Numbered from the stretch's first letter, positions 38,347-46,156 are shown. The stretch is 64,000 bases of DNA from Flavobacterium sp. (GCA_030153045.1 JASLID010000038.1:1-64000), one strand, 5' to 3'. The notes: a model not told the origin generated them from the sequence alone. A program made the numbers and translations.

Positions 38347-38408
38347 ACTAATTTACGATTCAAAATTTTATTTTCATTCGGTATTTGAGAGGTTTTTCGT
38401 AAATTAGT
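38347..38408. repeat. Perfect 12-bp inverted repeat after lpxB
   Basis: ACTAATTTACGA (38347-38358) and TCGTAAATTAGT (38397-38408) are perfect arms around 38 bases. The left arm begins at the lpxB stop codon. It could be a terminator or an operator; no T-run follows. Confidence 0.55.
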
Positions 38409-38451
38409 CTTTGTGGAAATTTATACCCTCTAATCAAAATCCTTCAAATTC

Positions 38452-39075
38452 ATGAATAAAGGCTTGAAAATACTAATCCTTGAAGACACGCTAAGCGATG
38501 CAGATTTGCTTATTAGAGAACTTAAGAAGTCGGAATTGGGTTTTATTTTTGAAATCGTACAAACCCGCGAAACCTTTGAGAAGACACTTACTGATTTTAA
38601 ACCAGACTTAATTTTATCAGATTTCAATCTCCCATCGTTTGATGGACTAAACGCATTCCGCATTAAGCAGGAAAAGTCACCAGACATCCCTTTCATTATA
38701 GTTTCAGGAGCCATTGGAGAAGAAAAAGCCGTTGAATTGATTAAAAACGGAATTACAGATTACAGTCAAAAAGATAAATTATTCACTTTAAACCAAAAGA
38801 TCACTCGGGCGCTCAAAGAAGTGGATGAAAAAAAAGAAAAAAGAATCGCAGATGAGAAAGTACAAACACAGCACAAAAAATTGCTTGAAGTAGCCTTTCT
38901 CCAATCGCACCAAATAAGAAGACCAGTTGCTGATATTTTGGGCTTAATCAGCGCATTTAATTTAGACAATCCAAGTGATCCCGAAAATATAGAAGTACTT
39001 ACCAGACTTCAGACAACCGCAGTAGATTTAGACAACATAATTCGCGATATCGTTAAAAAAACAAGCGAGATTTAA
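38452..39075 (+). CDS. Receiver domain fused to a DHp-like helix pair, no ATPase domain
   Basis: A 207-residue signalling protein. Residues about 1-125 form a CheY-like receiver (LKILILEDTLSDADLL acidic pocket, phosphoacceptor Asp in DLILSDFNLP, and Lys in DYSQKDKLF). Residues about 140-205 resemble the dimerisation/phosphoacceptor helices of histidine kinases, with the His in FLQSHQIRRPVADILGLI. No ATP-binding domain follows, so it cannot be a full kinase. The end (IIRDIVKKTSEI) matches the usual end of such DHp modules, so it is not obviously truncated by the adjacent prophage. It may relay phosphate between other proteins. Confidence 0.82.
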   Translation: MNKGLKILILEDTLSDADLLIRELKKSELGFIFEIVQTRETFEKTLTDFKPDLILSDFNLPSFDGLNAFRIKQEKSPDIPFIIVSGAIGEEKAVELIKNGITDYSQKDKLFTLNQKITRALKEVDEKKEKRIADEKVQTQHKKLLEVAFLQSHQIRRPVADILGLISAFNLDNPSDPENIEVLTRLQTTAVDLDNIIRDIVKKTSEI

Positions 39076-39181
39076 AAACGGATTCTATTCTCAGTGTTCA
39101 AAAAAACAAGTACATTTTACACTCCATTTATTTTGACTTTAAGGCAAATCATAATTCGTATTATTTTTACTATTAATGCAC

Positions 39182-39211
39182 AATATTCACTAACTTTATG
39201 TGAATATTTTT
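39182..39211 (+). terminator. Terminator downstream of the receiver-DHp gene
   Basis: AATATTCAC and GTGAATATT form a 9-bp stem with a 9-base loop, followed by Ts. Confidence 0.65.
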
Positions 39212-39499
39212 AATCTTTTTTGAAAAAACAAACCTTCATATTTATGGGCAAAGAATTAAAAAGTAATAATAACCAATACCAAAAAACCCCCTAAAACCCC
39301 TTATTTTGCGAGGGTTAGGGGTGTAAGTGGATGATTTTCCAAAAAAATGGAATTGTTTAAAAACTGGCATATAACTACCGATTAATTACTATTTAATTGT
39401 TGTTTAAATTCTATTTAAAGACATCATACTACCGAAATATACACTTTAGCGTTAAGTACTACCATATAAAAGGATTAAAGCCTTTAAATCGATAAAAAT

Positions 39500-39524
39500 A
39501 AGCCTCTTTTTTAGAGGTTTTTTT
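39500..39524 (+). terminator. Hairpin with T-run in the boundary region
   Basis: AAGCCTC and GAGGTTT form a 7-bp stem with one mismatched pair and a T-rich loop, followed by a T-run. No gene precedes it closely, so its role is unclear. Confidence 0.5.
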
Positions 39525-39563
39525 ATGTGATATCGTCACCAACAGAAAAGACCACTTTTTAAC

Positions 39564-39599
39564 TTGGGTTTACAGTTGGGTTTACAGTTGGGTTTACAG
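39564..39599. repeat. Three 12-bp tandem repeats near the presumed left phage end
   Basis: Three exact copies of TTGGGTTTACAG, spaced 12 bases apart, about one DNA helical turn. This is a plausible array of transposase-binding sites at the left end, though a host repeat cannot be excluded. Confidence 0.7.
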
Positions 39600-39797
39600 T
39601 TATATGTTTTTTATACTCTAATTTTCATATAATAAATATAAAATAACGCTGTTTTTTACATAAAAAAGCAAAACTCAAAGAAGATAATAGCATCTATACT
39701 ATATAAATAAAATGTGTTAAACTATTAAAAACCAGTAAATTAACCGTATAAATTAAAAATGCCATTTTAAAAACATAGCATATAATCTATACAATTG

Positions 39798-39810
39798 AGA
39801 TTATTTACTC
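39798..39810. repeat. 13-bp repeat flanking the repressor gene, copy 1
   Basis: AGATTATTTACTC is identical to 40456-40468. The two copies lie at the two ends of the repressor gene; this one overlaps the 3' end. They are candidate repressor operators or transposase sites. Confidence 0.6.
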
Positions 39811-40443
39811 TAATCTAATTACACCAACAACTAAAGCAAGTCCGCTAATTTCATCTTTCGGCACTTCGAATGGGTCATAGCTCTGATTATCTGAAACCAT
39901 GCATAGAGTATTATCTGTTTTTCCTTTCTTTATCCTTTTGATAATGATTCCTTGCTCATGTGTTGCGATTACATGAGTTTTATTCCATTGAATAAAAGAA
40001 TTTTCATTAATTATTGTACATGCAACAATATCGCCACTACTATACTTCGGATACATACTACTACCCTCAACCTCAAGCATAAAATCTATTTTTTTGTTTT
40101 TAAATTTCGGAATTACATAGTAATCTTTTACATCTCGATTGGTTATTGCAAAAGAAGCATTTCCAAAACCACCAATAGCAGTTATAGCAACCAATGGAAT
40201 GCCAGTTGTTACCCCATTTTCAGGTATTGCAATTATAGCATCATCCTTAGTCATTGTGCCTTTACCCATAACTAGCCAATCTGGACTTATTTCGGGATAG
40301 GCATTGAGTATATTCTCTATTTTTGACGCTCCAACGTCCTTTACTTTGTCTAAAAAGCCGTTTGAAAGCCCTGTTTCAATATAAAATTTATTTTTATTAA
40401 TTCCTTTAAAATCAATGAATTGTAGAATTCTTTCAACGATCAT
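39805..40443 (-). CDS. Phage repressor, HTH plus S24/LexA-like peptidase
   Basis: A 212-residue repressor. Residues about 1-65 are a helix-turn-helix DNA-binding region (GINKNKFYIETGLSNGFLDK, ending WLVMGKGTM). Residues about 110-210 form an S24 peptidase domain with the catalytic Ser in EVEGSSMYPKYSSGDIVA and the Lys in GIIIKRIKKG. By analogy with LexA and CI, activated RecA would trigger self-cleavage, so the prophage is probably induced by DNA damage; Mu's own c repressor lacks this domain. It is transcribed away from the early genes, the standard lysogeny switch layout. Confidence 0.9.
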   Translation of the reverse strand: MIVERILQFIDFKGINKNKFYIETGLSNGFLDKVKDVGASKIENILNAYPEISPDWLVMGKGTMTKDDAIIAIPENGVTTGIPLVAITAIGGFGNASFAITNRDVKDYYVIPKFKNKKIDFMLEVEGSSMYPKYSSGDIVACTIINENSFIQWNKTHVIATHEQGIIIKRIKKGKTDNTLCMVSDNQSYDPFEVPKDEISGLALVVGVIRLE

Positions 40444-40455
40444 TTTGTTAAATTT

Positions 40456-40468
40456 AGATTATTTACTC
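40456..40468. promoter_or_regulatory. 13-bp repeat, copy 2: candidate operator
   Basis: AGATTATTTACTC lies between the repressor start codon and the early promoter box at 40500, where an operator is expected. It is an exact copy of 39798-39810. Confidence 0.45.
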
Positions 40469-40499
40469 AGATTTATTTTTTTATATAGATTATACTCTA

Positions 40500-40507
40500 T
40501 ATATTTG
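40500..40507 (+). promoter_or_regulatory. Putative early (lytic) promoter -7 box
   Basis: TATATTTG matches TAnnTTTG. It lies 49 bases before the first early gene and divergent from the repressor gene, in the expected place for the repressor-controlled lytic promoter. Confidence 0.55.
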
Positions 40508-40555
40508 CTAAAGTAATTTACACAAACCCATTACAAAAGTAAACATAAAAAGCAC

Positions 40556-40741
40556 ATGACAATGAAGTCTATCAATTTAGCACGAAAACATCATCAGATT
40601 TTGCAAGAGGAGTTCGCAGGTAAAGCTTCAAGGCAAACAATTTCTACAGCATTGAAATACTTCAATAATTCAGAGCTGGCGGAAAAAATTAGAAAGCGTG
40701 CTTTAGAATTACTACAGCAAGAGATTGATGAGAATAATTAA
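40556..40741 (+). CDS. Small DNA-binding protein, first early phage gene
   Basis: A 61-residue protein (a second ATG two codons in is an alternative start). The central GKASRQTISTALKYFNNSE looks like a helix-turn-helix, followed by a charged helix (ELAEKIRKRALELLQQEI). Its position between the switch region and the transposase gene is that of ner in Mu, so it may regulate early transcription; this is positional inference rather than sequence identity. Confidence 0.7.
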   Translation: MTMKSINLARKHHQILQEEFAGKASRQTISTALKYFNNSELAEKIRKRALELLQQEIDENN

Positions 40742-40766
40742 ATGTGATTTAAACCAAACTTAAACT

Positions 40767-42800
40767 ATGCCCTTTCAATATTCACACAACGAAATTGCCG
40801 TTGAAGCGCACGAACTTGTGCCTAGATTTTGGAATACTTTAAATTCTTTGCAAGTAGAATTACACAGATATAAAGAAAAACCATTCGGAGTTAAGCGCTT
40901 ACAGGTTGGTGGCAATGGTAGAAAGTTGCTAATAAATTTCGATAGCCTTAAAACTGAAATTCAAGAAGCTATTGGCGACCCAAGAAAAACAAATCATCCT
41001 TTAGATTCTTTCTTTCAATTTGATGCGGAAGCTGTTAAATATTATGGAGCTTTCAAAAGAGCTGGTTTGACATTAAAGTCAGAGGAGCAAGAGAGATACA
41101 TAATAAACGCTAGTGTTATGCAAGCAGTTATTAAACTAGAGCAAAAGAGAATTGAGGAGAGAATAAGAATGAAAGGCTCGTTACGTGGAATTACTGAAAC
41201 GCTAAGGTATGATGTTGAGAGTTTTCAAAACACACTTAAAGTAAAATTTCAAACTGAGCATACTGTCCCAACTTCTGCAAGATTTGTAGAAACGCTCAAA
41301 GAATTCAAAGATAACAACTATTACTCTTTGATTAAGGACCCTAACGGAACTGGAAAGCAAAACGCTCGAAAGGTTGACGAACGCGTAGAGATGATTTTTA
41401 ACGCACTTTTTAAGAATCAACTACACAAACCTACCCCAACAGAAGTTGCGCGCAATTATGATGCGTTTCTGTCAGGATATGCGCAGGTTTACAATGAAGA
41501 TACAGGCGAGATATACAACCCAAAAGAATTTAAGAAGCTTTCACAGGCCACTATTATCAACTATATCAATAAATGGGAAAACAAACTAGCAACTCACAAG
41601 GCAAGAAGTGGAAACCGTCAGGTATATACTGGAAATTTCAGACCTCACCATCAAATGGATTTACCAAAACTAGCGGGTTCTATTATTTCAATTGATGACA
41701 GACAACCTCCTTTTGTTTACAACACAAAAAATGACAGAGTTTGGTTTTATTTAGGTGTTGATATCGCTTCACAGGCATTTACAACTTTTGTATATGGTAA
41801 AACTAAAGAGGGAATCATAGTTGACTTTTACCGTCAAATGATTCGCAATTACACCGACTGGGGATTCTGCTTACCTTATGAATTAGAGTGTGAAAGTTCA
41901 TTAAACAGCAGTTTTAAAGACACATTATTGCGCCCAGGTGCAATGTTTCAAGAGGTCAAAATAGAGGCTAACAATGCTAGAGGGAAGTACATCGAGAGAA
42001 TGAACGGAAAACTTCGATATGAAGTTGAAAAGGATGCACTGGGATGGTTAGCGCGTCCAACTGCAAAAAGTGAGGCCAATCAATTAAGCGCATCTAAAAA
42101 ACAGATCATTCCTTATGATATTTTGGTAAATGAAAGAATGCTTGAGCTTGAACAATGGAATAACAGTCCACACCCTGATGATAAAAATGTAAGTCGCTGG
42201 GAGTATTTTAAAACAAATCAAAACCCAAACTTAAAACCCACCAATTGGAGTGCAATACTTCCTGTAATTGGCCACAAGACACCTACATCATGCCAAGGAG
42301 GTTACATACTTCTGCAAGGAAAAAAGAGAGCCATTGCCGAAAATGGAAATATCCTAACCGGTGAGGCACTGATTCAGCAAATGAAAGCAATTGAGGGCAA
42401 AGAATTCGATGTTTATTGGCTTGACGCAAATGACGGCTCAGTACTTAAAGCTCTAGTCTATCTAAAAGACAGACTCATTTGCGAAGTAATGGAAATGCCA
42501 AGATACAACCGTGCAAAAGTTGAACAAACAGAGGCTTGCAAGGAAGCAATAAAATTACAAAGTGCTTATGTGGCATCAGTTGATGCCTTTGAAAAACGCC
42601 AAAGAAACAATATAGAGAATATCAATATTATCGATAACACTCCAATGGTTTTAAACACTGGCTTTAAAATTCCAAATCTGAAAAGGTTTGAAATATTTGA
42701 CGAACCAGTAGAAGTGTTTGAAAATGATATCGAAGACACTTTACCATTCGTAAATACAGACCAACAACAATCAGGTTGGCGTGCAAATTTTAATCTTTAA
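40767..42800 (+). CDS. MuA-type DDE transposase
   Basis: A 677-residue transposase that would join phage ends to target DNA for integration and replicative transposition. The rve catalytic core lies about 300-420. Acidic candidates are Asp310/Asp311 in ISIDDRQPPF, an acidic cluster at 372-376 (ELECE, then SSLNSSF), and Glu410 in NNARGKYIERMNGKL. A Mu-type C-terminal beta domain follows (about 510-600), and the N-terminal part should bind the phage ends. The next gene encodes its MuB-type partner, starting 13 bases later. Confidence 0.93.
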   Translation: MPFQYSHNEIAVEAHELVPRFWNTLNSLQVELHRYKEKPFGVKRLQVGGNGRKLLINFDSLKTEIQEAIGDPRKTNHPLDSFFQFDAEAVKYYGAFKRAGLTLKSEEQERYIINASVMQAVIKLEQKRIEERIRMKGSLRGITETLRYDVESFQNTLKVKFQTEHTVPTSARFVETLKEFKDNNYYSLIKDPNGTGKQNARKVDERVEMIFNALFKNQLHKPTPTEVARNYDAFLSGYAQVYNEDTGEIYNPKEFKKLSQATIINYINKWENKLATHKARSGNRQVYTGNFRPHHQMDLPKLAGSIISIDDRQPPFVYNTKNDRVWFYLGVDIASQAFTTFVYGKTKEGIIVDFYRQMIRNYTDWGFCLPYELECESSLNSSFKDTLLRPGAMFQEVKIEANNARGKYIERMNGKLRYEVEKDALGWLARPTAKSEANQLSASKKQIIPYDILVNERMLELEQWNNSPHPDDKNVSRWEYFKTNQNPNLKPTNWSAILPVIGHKTPTSCQGGYILLQGKKRAIAENGNILTGEALIQQMKAIEGKEFDVYWLDANDGSVLKALVYLKDRLICEVMEMPRYNRAKVEQTEACKEAIKLQSAYVASVDAFEKRQRNNIENINIIDNTPMVLNTGFKIPNLKRFEIFDEPVEVFENDIEDTLPFVNTDQQQSGWRANFNL

Positions 42801-42812
42801 CCTAACAACAAT

Positions 42813-43691
42813 ATGAACTTAACAAACGTATTTAAAATCAAAGTTGCATCGGCTCTTATTGAGGCGAGAGAAAATTACGGCGGGTCTGATTCGGATTACG
42901 CAAAATCAAAAGGGCTTAAACCTGCAATTTATTCAAGAATTAAAGGCGGAGAAATCGAGCGAATTTTATCCGATACCATGTGGATAACTTTAGGTCGAGA
43001 ACTTCAAGTAAGAGTATTCGATGATAACTGGAAAGTTGCCCGCACAAAGGTTTACAATGAAATTGAGGACAATCTTAGCTTTTGCAAAGAACTTAGTCGT
43101 TCAATGGTCCTAGTTGATGATTGTGGAATCGGCAAAACATTCTGCACAAAGCACATCATCAAAAAAATGAGAAATACATTTTATGTCGATTGCTCACAAG
43201 CAAAGTCAAAGCAGTTATTTATCAGATTGCTTGCTAAAACAGTCGGTATTGACAATCAGGGTAAGTATAACGAGGTTTTAGCAAACCTAAAATACTACAT
43301 AACCACTCTTGAAAAACCACTTATAATACTTGACGAGGCTGGAGATTTAGATTACTCTGCATTCGTTGAATTGAAAGGAATTTGGAACGGTACTGATGGT
43401 TCTTGCGGTTGGTATATGATGGGAGCTGATGGTTTAAGAGCAAAAATCGAACGCGGAATAAATGGAAAAAAGGTTGGATATGCCGAAATATTCAGCCGTT
43501 TTTCAGACGAGTTTATTAAGCTGGTACCCAACGGAAAACAAGACAGACAACACTTTTACTCTGAATTAATAGGAGCCGTTGCATCAGCAAACACCGAAGA
43601 TCAAAATAAGGTAAAGCTTTTAATCAATAAGTGCATTAATAAAGAAACAACACTGAGGTATTTAGAAACCTTAATAAAAATCGGGGCATAA
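42813..43691 (+). CDS. MuB-type AAA ATPase, transposition target protein
   Basis: A 292-residue ATPase. The N-terminal part resembles a DNA-binding helix-turn-helix (SDYAKSKGLKPAIYSRIKGG). The AAA core has a Walker A in VDDCGIGKTFCTKH and a Walker B in LIILDEAGDLDY. MuB binds DNA non-specifically, selects targets and activates MuA. The pairing with the upstream transposase supports the assignment; length is close to MuB (about 312). Confidence 0.9.
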   Translation: MNLTNVFKIKVASALIEARENYGGSDSDYAKSKGLKPAIYSRIKGGEIERILSDTMWITLGRELQVRVFDDNWKVARTKVYNEIEDNLSFCKELSRSMVLVDDCGIGKTFCTKHIIKKMRNTFYVDCSQAKSKQLFIRLLAKTVGIDNQGKYNEVLANLKYYITTLEKPLIILDEAGDLDYSAFVELKGIWNGTDGSCGWYMMGADGLRAKIERGINGKKVGYAEIFSRFSDEFIKLVPNGKQDRQHFYSELIGAVASANTEDQNKVKLLINKCINKETTLRYLETLIKIGA

Positions 43692-43692
43692 A

Positions 43693-44322
43693 ATGGCAAG
43701 AGCAATTTCAACAAAATCGCTTTTAGAAAAAACATATAAAAATTTTGAGTTTGACGGGTTTTGGCTCACGGTATTGGGGATAATTGCAAAAGGTGGCTTT
43801 TGGATTATCTATGGCAACGAAAAGAATGGTAAAACACTATTTGCACTAAAGTTAGCCGAGTACTTAACCAAGTTTGAAAATGTTCTTTATGTCTCTGCCG
43901 AGGAGGGAACCGGAAAGGAATTTCAAGCAAATGCACAACGAGCCAAGCTCGACCCCAAAAACAAAAAAATTAAGTTCATTGAATACATTGATTTAGAAAG
44001 CCTAAAGTTAAAATTAAGTAAACGTCAAAGCCCTAGAATTGTTCTTATAGACAACATTACAGTTTATGTAAATGAGCTAAAAAACGGACAGTTATACACA
44101 TTAAAAGACGATTACCCAAATACCACTTTTATTTTTTTAGCACACGAGGACAATAAAGAACCATACACAGCAACGGCAAAGCTTTGCAAACGATTGGCAA
44201 AAATTATAATTCGAGTTGTTGGATTAACGGCTTTTGTTTCCGGGAGGTGTCCCGGAGGACAAATTCTAGTCGATGAACAAACAGCAATGTTATTTCACGG
44301 AAGTCAAATCAAAAACAATTAA
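43693..44322 (+). CDS. Second P-loop ATPase (RecA/AAA_25-like)
   Basis: A 209-residue protein with a clear Walker A (WIIYGNEKNGKTLFALKLAE) and a probable Walker B strand (RIVLIDNITVYV). The fold resembles RecA/RepA-type hexameric ATPases. It begins one base after the MuB-type gene. Mu has no such second ATPase beside B. The role is unknown; replication or helicase loading is possible but unproven. Confidence 0.75.
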   Translation: MARAISTKSLLEKTYKNFEFDGFWLTVLGIIAKGGFWIIYGNEKNGKTLFALKLAEYLTKFENVLYVSAEEGTGKEFQANAQRAKLDPKNKKIKFIEYIDLESLKLKLSKRQSPRIVLIDNITVYVNELKNGQLYTLKDDYPNTTFIFLAHEDNKEPYTATAKLCKRLAKIIIRVVGLTAFVSGRCPGGQILVDEQTAMLFHGSQIKNN

Positions 44323-44325
44323 GAC

Positions 44326-44676
44326 ATGAATGCAATTTTAGTACGACTTAACATGAGTCAAGAACAATACGACGGTTTGAAAATGACAATTTATTTAAGA
44401 TGGTGTATGGATTTCTGTACGAACTATGAAAATGAATTACAGAAAGTGATGTCAAACCCTCCAATAAATAGGTATTTCTTAACTGAGTTCTCCAAATGTG
44501 AAAATGAGTTTATTGATCTAATGCAAACCTATGACGGTGTAACACAGATTAAACCATCAGATGCATTGGCAACTTTTAAACGATGCTCAGTTTCAATATA
44601 CAATCGATTCCCTAAAGTATTAATCATCAACGCTAAAAAACCAACCATTATTAGTTATGACGCCACAGCAAATTAA
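44326..44676 (+). CDS. Hypothetical phage protein
   Basis: A 116-residue protein of mixed composition without recognised motifs. It lies in the tightly packed early operon, three bases after the ATPase gene, and its end overlaps the next small gene by 20 bases. Conservation of the dense layout supports coding. Confidence 0.7.
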   Translation: MNAILVRLNMSQEQYDGLKMTIYLRWCMDFCTNYENELQKVMSNPPINRYFLTEFSKCENEFIDLMQTYDGVTQIKPSDALATFKRCSVSIYNRFPKVLIINAKKPTIISYDATAN

Positions 44677-44800
44677 AAACAAGATACAAGAGCTTGAGCA
44701 TTGGCTCGAGTACAATCACAGTCACCCAAATAGAACAACAATTGAAGGGGATTTAAGAAGATTAAGAGACGAACTAATACAGATAGAAAATGAGCTTTGA
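44657..44800 (+). CDS. Small early phage protein, 47 residues
   Basis: A short frame beginning MTPQQIKNKIQELEHWLEYN, followed by a charged C-terminal helix (DLRRLRDELIQIENEL). It looks like a small coiled-coil protein. It overlaps the previous gene by 20 bases and the next by 11, in a different frame from both, which is typical of the genes here. Confidence 0.6.
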   Translation: MTPQQIKNKIQELEHWLEYNHSHPNRTTIEGDLRRLRDELIQIENEL

Positions 44801-45080
44801 ATATAACCTAGACAACATCAATCAACGGCTAACTATTCTACTGTTAGTTTTACAATATGATGCTCAAATTCAAAACTATTTCACCGTTTGGGACAGAATT
44901 TTAATCAATCAAGAGCGAGGCTCGTTAATGGATTTTAAAAACTATTTGTTCAGTGAGTTAGATCAAACCAAGGTCAGAATGATTAAAGTGCCTGACATCA
45001 TAGAGGAGAGCATTCAGGAAATTATAAACGAGATAGAAGTAATTGATTGGCAACCCGTAATTAAAGAGTATGAGTATTAA
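44790..45080 (+). CDS. Hypothetical phage protein
   Basis: A 96-residue, mostly helical, acidic protein. No family is recognised. It overlaps both neighbours by 11 bases (ATGAGCTTTGA at its start and ATGAGTATTAA at its end), consistent with coupled translation in the early operon. Confidence 0.65.
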   Translation: MSFEYNLDNINQRLTILLLVLQYDAQIQNYFTVWDRILINQERGSLMDFKNYLFSELDQTKVRMIKVPDIIEESIQEIINEIEVIDWQPVIKEYEY

Positions 45081-45810
45081 CATTATTAACGATATAGAAG
45101 TAATTGAACCACAATTTTTAAACACAAGTAAAATGGAAAACCCAGAACAAAAAGTAAGCCTTTCAGAGTTATCACCGCAAGCTAAAAAGCAATTATTTGA
45201 AGAATTGAAAGCAGAAGAAAATCAGAAAAGAGTTAAAAAATCTGAAAACACAGTAGCATACAAAGAGCTGTCACAGGAATTTGTAAACAAAAACATTGAC
45301 ATTTTCGTTCACCGTCAATTTGCTATTGAAAAAGACATTGATCAATTATTTAATGACTACCAATCAATTTTAGACATCAAAGCGGGTGTTTATGGTGACA
45401 AAGTAAAAGAGCAAGATACTCACACCTCCACACTTCCTGATGGTTCTGCATCAATTACAATTGGCTACAATGTTTCAATTGGTTTTGATGGTACCGAGAA
45501 AATTGGAATACAAGGAATCAAGGAATTTATCACAACTCTTACCGATAATGACGAGAATACCGAAAAGCTTTCAGCAATGGTTAATGTGCTTTTAAAGGAA
45601 AGTAAAAAAACGGGGATGTTAAACCCATCGAACATTGTTCAATTAAACTCATTACGAGACAAATTACAGTCACAAGAGTTTAACGATAACCTAGACATTA
45701 TTATTAACGCTCAAATCCGTGTGAAGTCAACGATGTTCGTTTCAGGCTGGAAGTTTATAACGCCTGATAATGGTATCAAAAAGAAACTAGAGTTTAGATT
45801 TTCAGTTTAA
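45070..45810 (+). CDS. DUF3164-like Mu-phage early protein
   Basis: A 246-residue protein. From residue about 95 on, the order of features fits DUF3164 proteins of Mu-like phages: a central GxxSITIGYNVSIGFDGTEK beta stretch, an acidic helix (FITTLTDNDENTEKLSAMV) and a C-terminal TMFVSGWKFITPD segment. The function of DUF3164 is unknown. The first 50 residues are lysine- and glutamate-rich; a second ATG at 45133 is a possible start. The match is by overall pattern, so confidence is moderate. Confidence 0.65.
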   Translation: MSINIINDIEVIEPQFLNTSKMENPEQKVSLSELSPQAKKQLFEELKAEENQKRVKKSENTVAYKELSQEFVNKNIDIFVHRQFAIEKDIDQLFNDYQSILDIKAGVYGDKVKEQDTHTSTLPDGSASITIGYNVSIGFDGTEKIGIQGIKEFITTLTDNDENTEKLSAMVNVLLKESKKTGMLNPSNIVQLNSLRDKLQSQEFNDNLDIIINAQIRVKSTMFVSGWKFITPDNGIKKKLEFRFSV

Positions 45811-45822
45811 ATAATAAAATCA

Positions 45823-46086
45823 ATGAAAAACAGAATCAAATTATTAGAGTTTTCTGACTTAATACAAGCAACACTCTTAAAGTATGTTAACGATAAAGAT
45901 AATGATAGCATCAAAGTTAGCGTCTATGGTTACATAGGTACGGGAGATCATATTGAGTTTAGCTATGATATTGAATTTGAAAATGAATTCGATAGAGACA
46001 AAACTTTCGATGAAATAACAACCGAATTGATGTTTAAGGATATTAAGACAATCATAAAATCAAGTAACATTCCAATTCAGTTATAA
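45823..46086 (+). CDS. Hypothetical phage protein
   Basis: An 87-residue acidic protein (VSVYGYIGTGDHIEFSYDIE, then FENEFDRDKTFDE) with no recognised family. The tRNA-like element follows it directly. Confidence 0.65.
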   Translation: MKNRIKLLEFSDLIQATLLKYVNDKDNDSIKVSVYGYIGTGDHIEFSYDIEFENEFDRDKTFDEITTELMFKDIKTIIKSSNIPIQL

Positions 46087-46091
46087 AATCA

Positions 46092-46132
46092 TCCCGAATG
46101 GCATACGGGGCGGTTCAAGTCCGCTCCGGGAG
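46092..46132 (+). ncRNA. tRNA-like minihelix (T-arm plus acceptor strand) between early genes
   Basis: GGTTCAAGTCC at 46112-46122 is a perfect T-loop consensus, flanked by a 5-bp stem (GGCGG / CCGCT, one G-U pair) at 46109-46125. TCCCG at 46092-46096 can pair with CGGGA at 46127-46131 as a partial acceptor stem. Only about 12 bases replace the D and anticodon arms, so it cannot be a working tRNA. It is either a tRNA remnant or a tRNA-mimicking RNA. Confidence 0.45.
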
Positions 46133-46156
46133 CAAAATAATAACAACGCTAAATTT

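Larger units (their letters stand above)
39076..39804. other. Host-prophage boundary region, no confident gene
   Basis: A 729-base AT-rich stretch between the last host gene and the phage repressor. It holds a terminator (39182), a C/G-rich imperfect hairpin (about 39281-39324), another hairpin with a T-run (39500-39524) and three 12-bp direct repeats (39564-39599). The left phage end is probably inside this stretch, but the target duplication cannot be checked because the right end is outside the window. Confidence 0.6.

Noticed and set aside
39281..39324. CCCCTAA / TTAGGGG telomere-like sequence
   Set aside because: It is a single imperfect hairpin in the host-phage boundary, more like a small extragenic palindrome than a telomere or origin.
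39076..39804. A site-specific integrase or tRNA attachment site at the left prophage end
   Set aside because: No integrase or tRNA gene is present, and the phage has a DDE transposase, so integration by transposition is the better model.
46092..46132. A functional tRNA gene
   Set aside because: The T-arm is perfect, but D and anticodon arms are absent and the acceptor stem pairs only partly, so it cannot decode.
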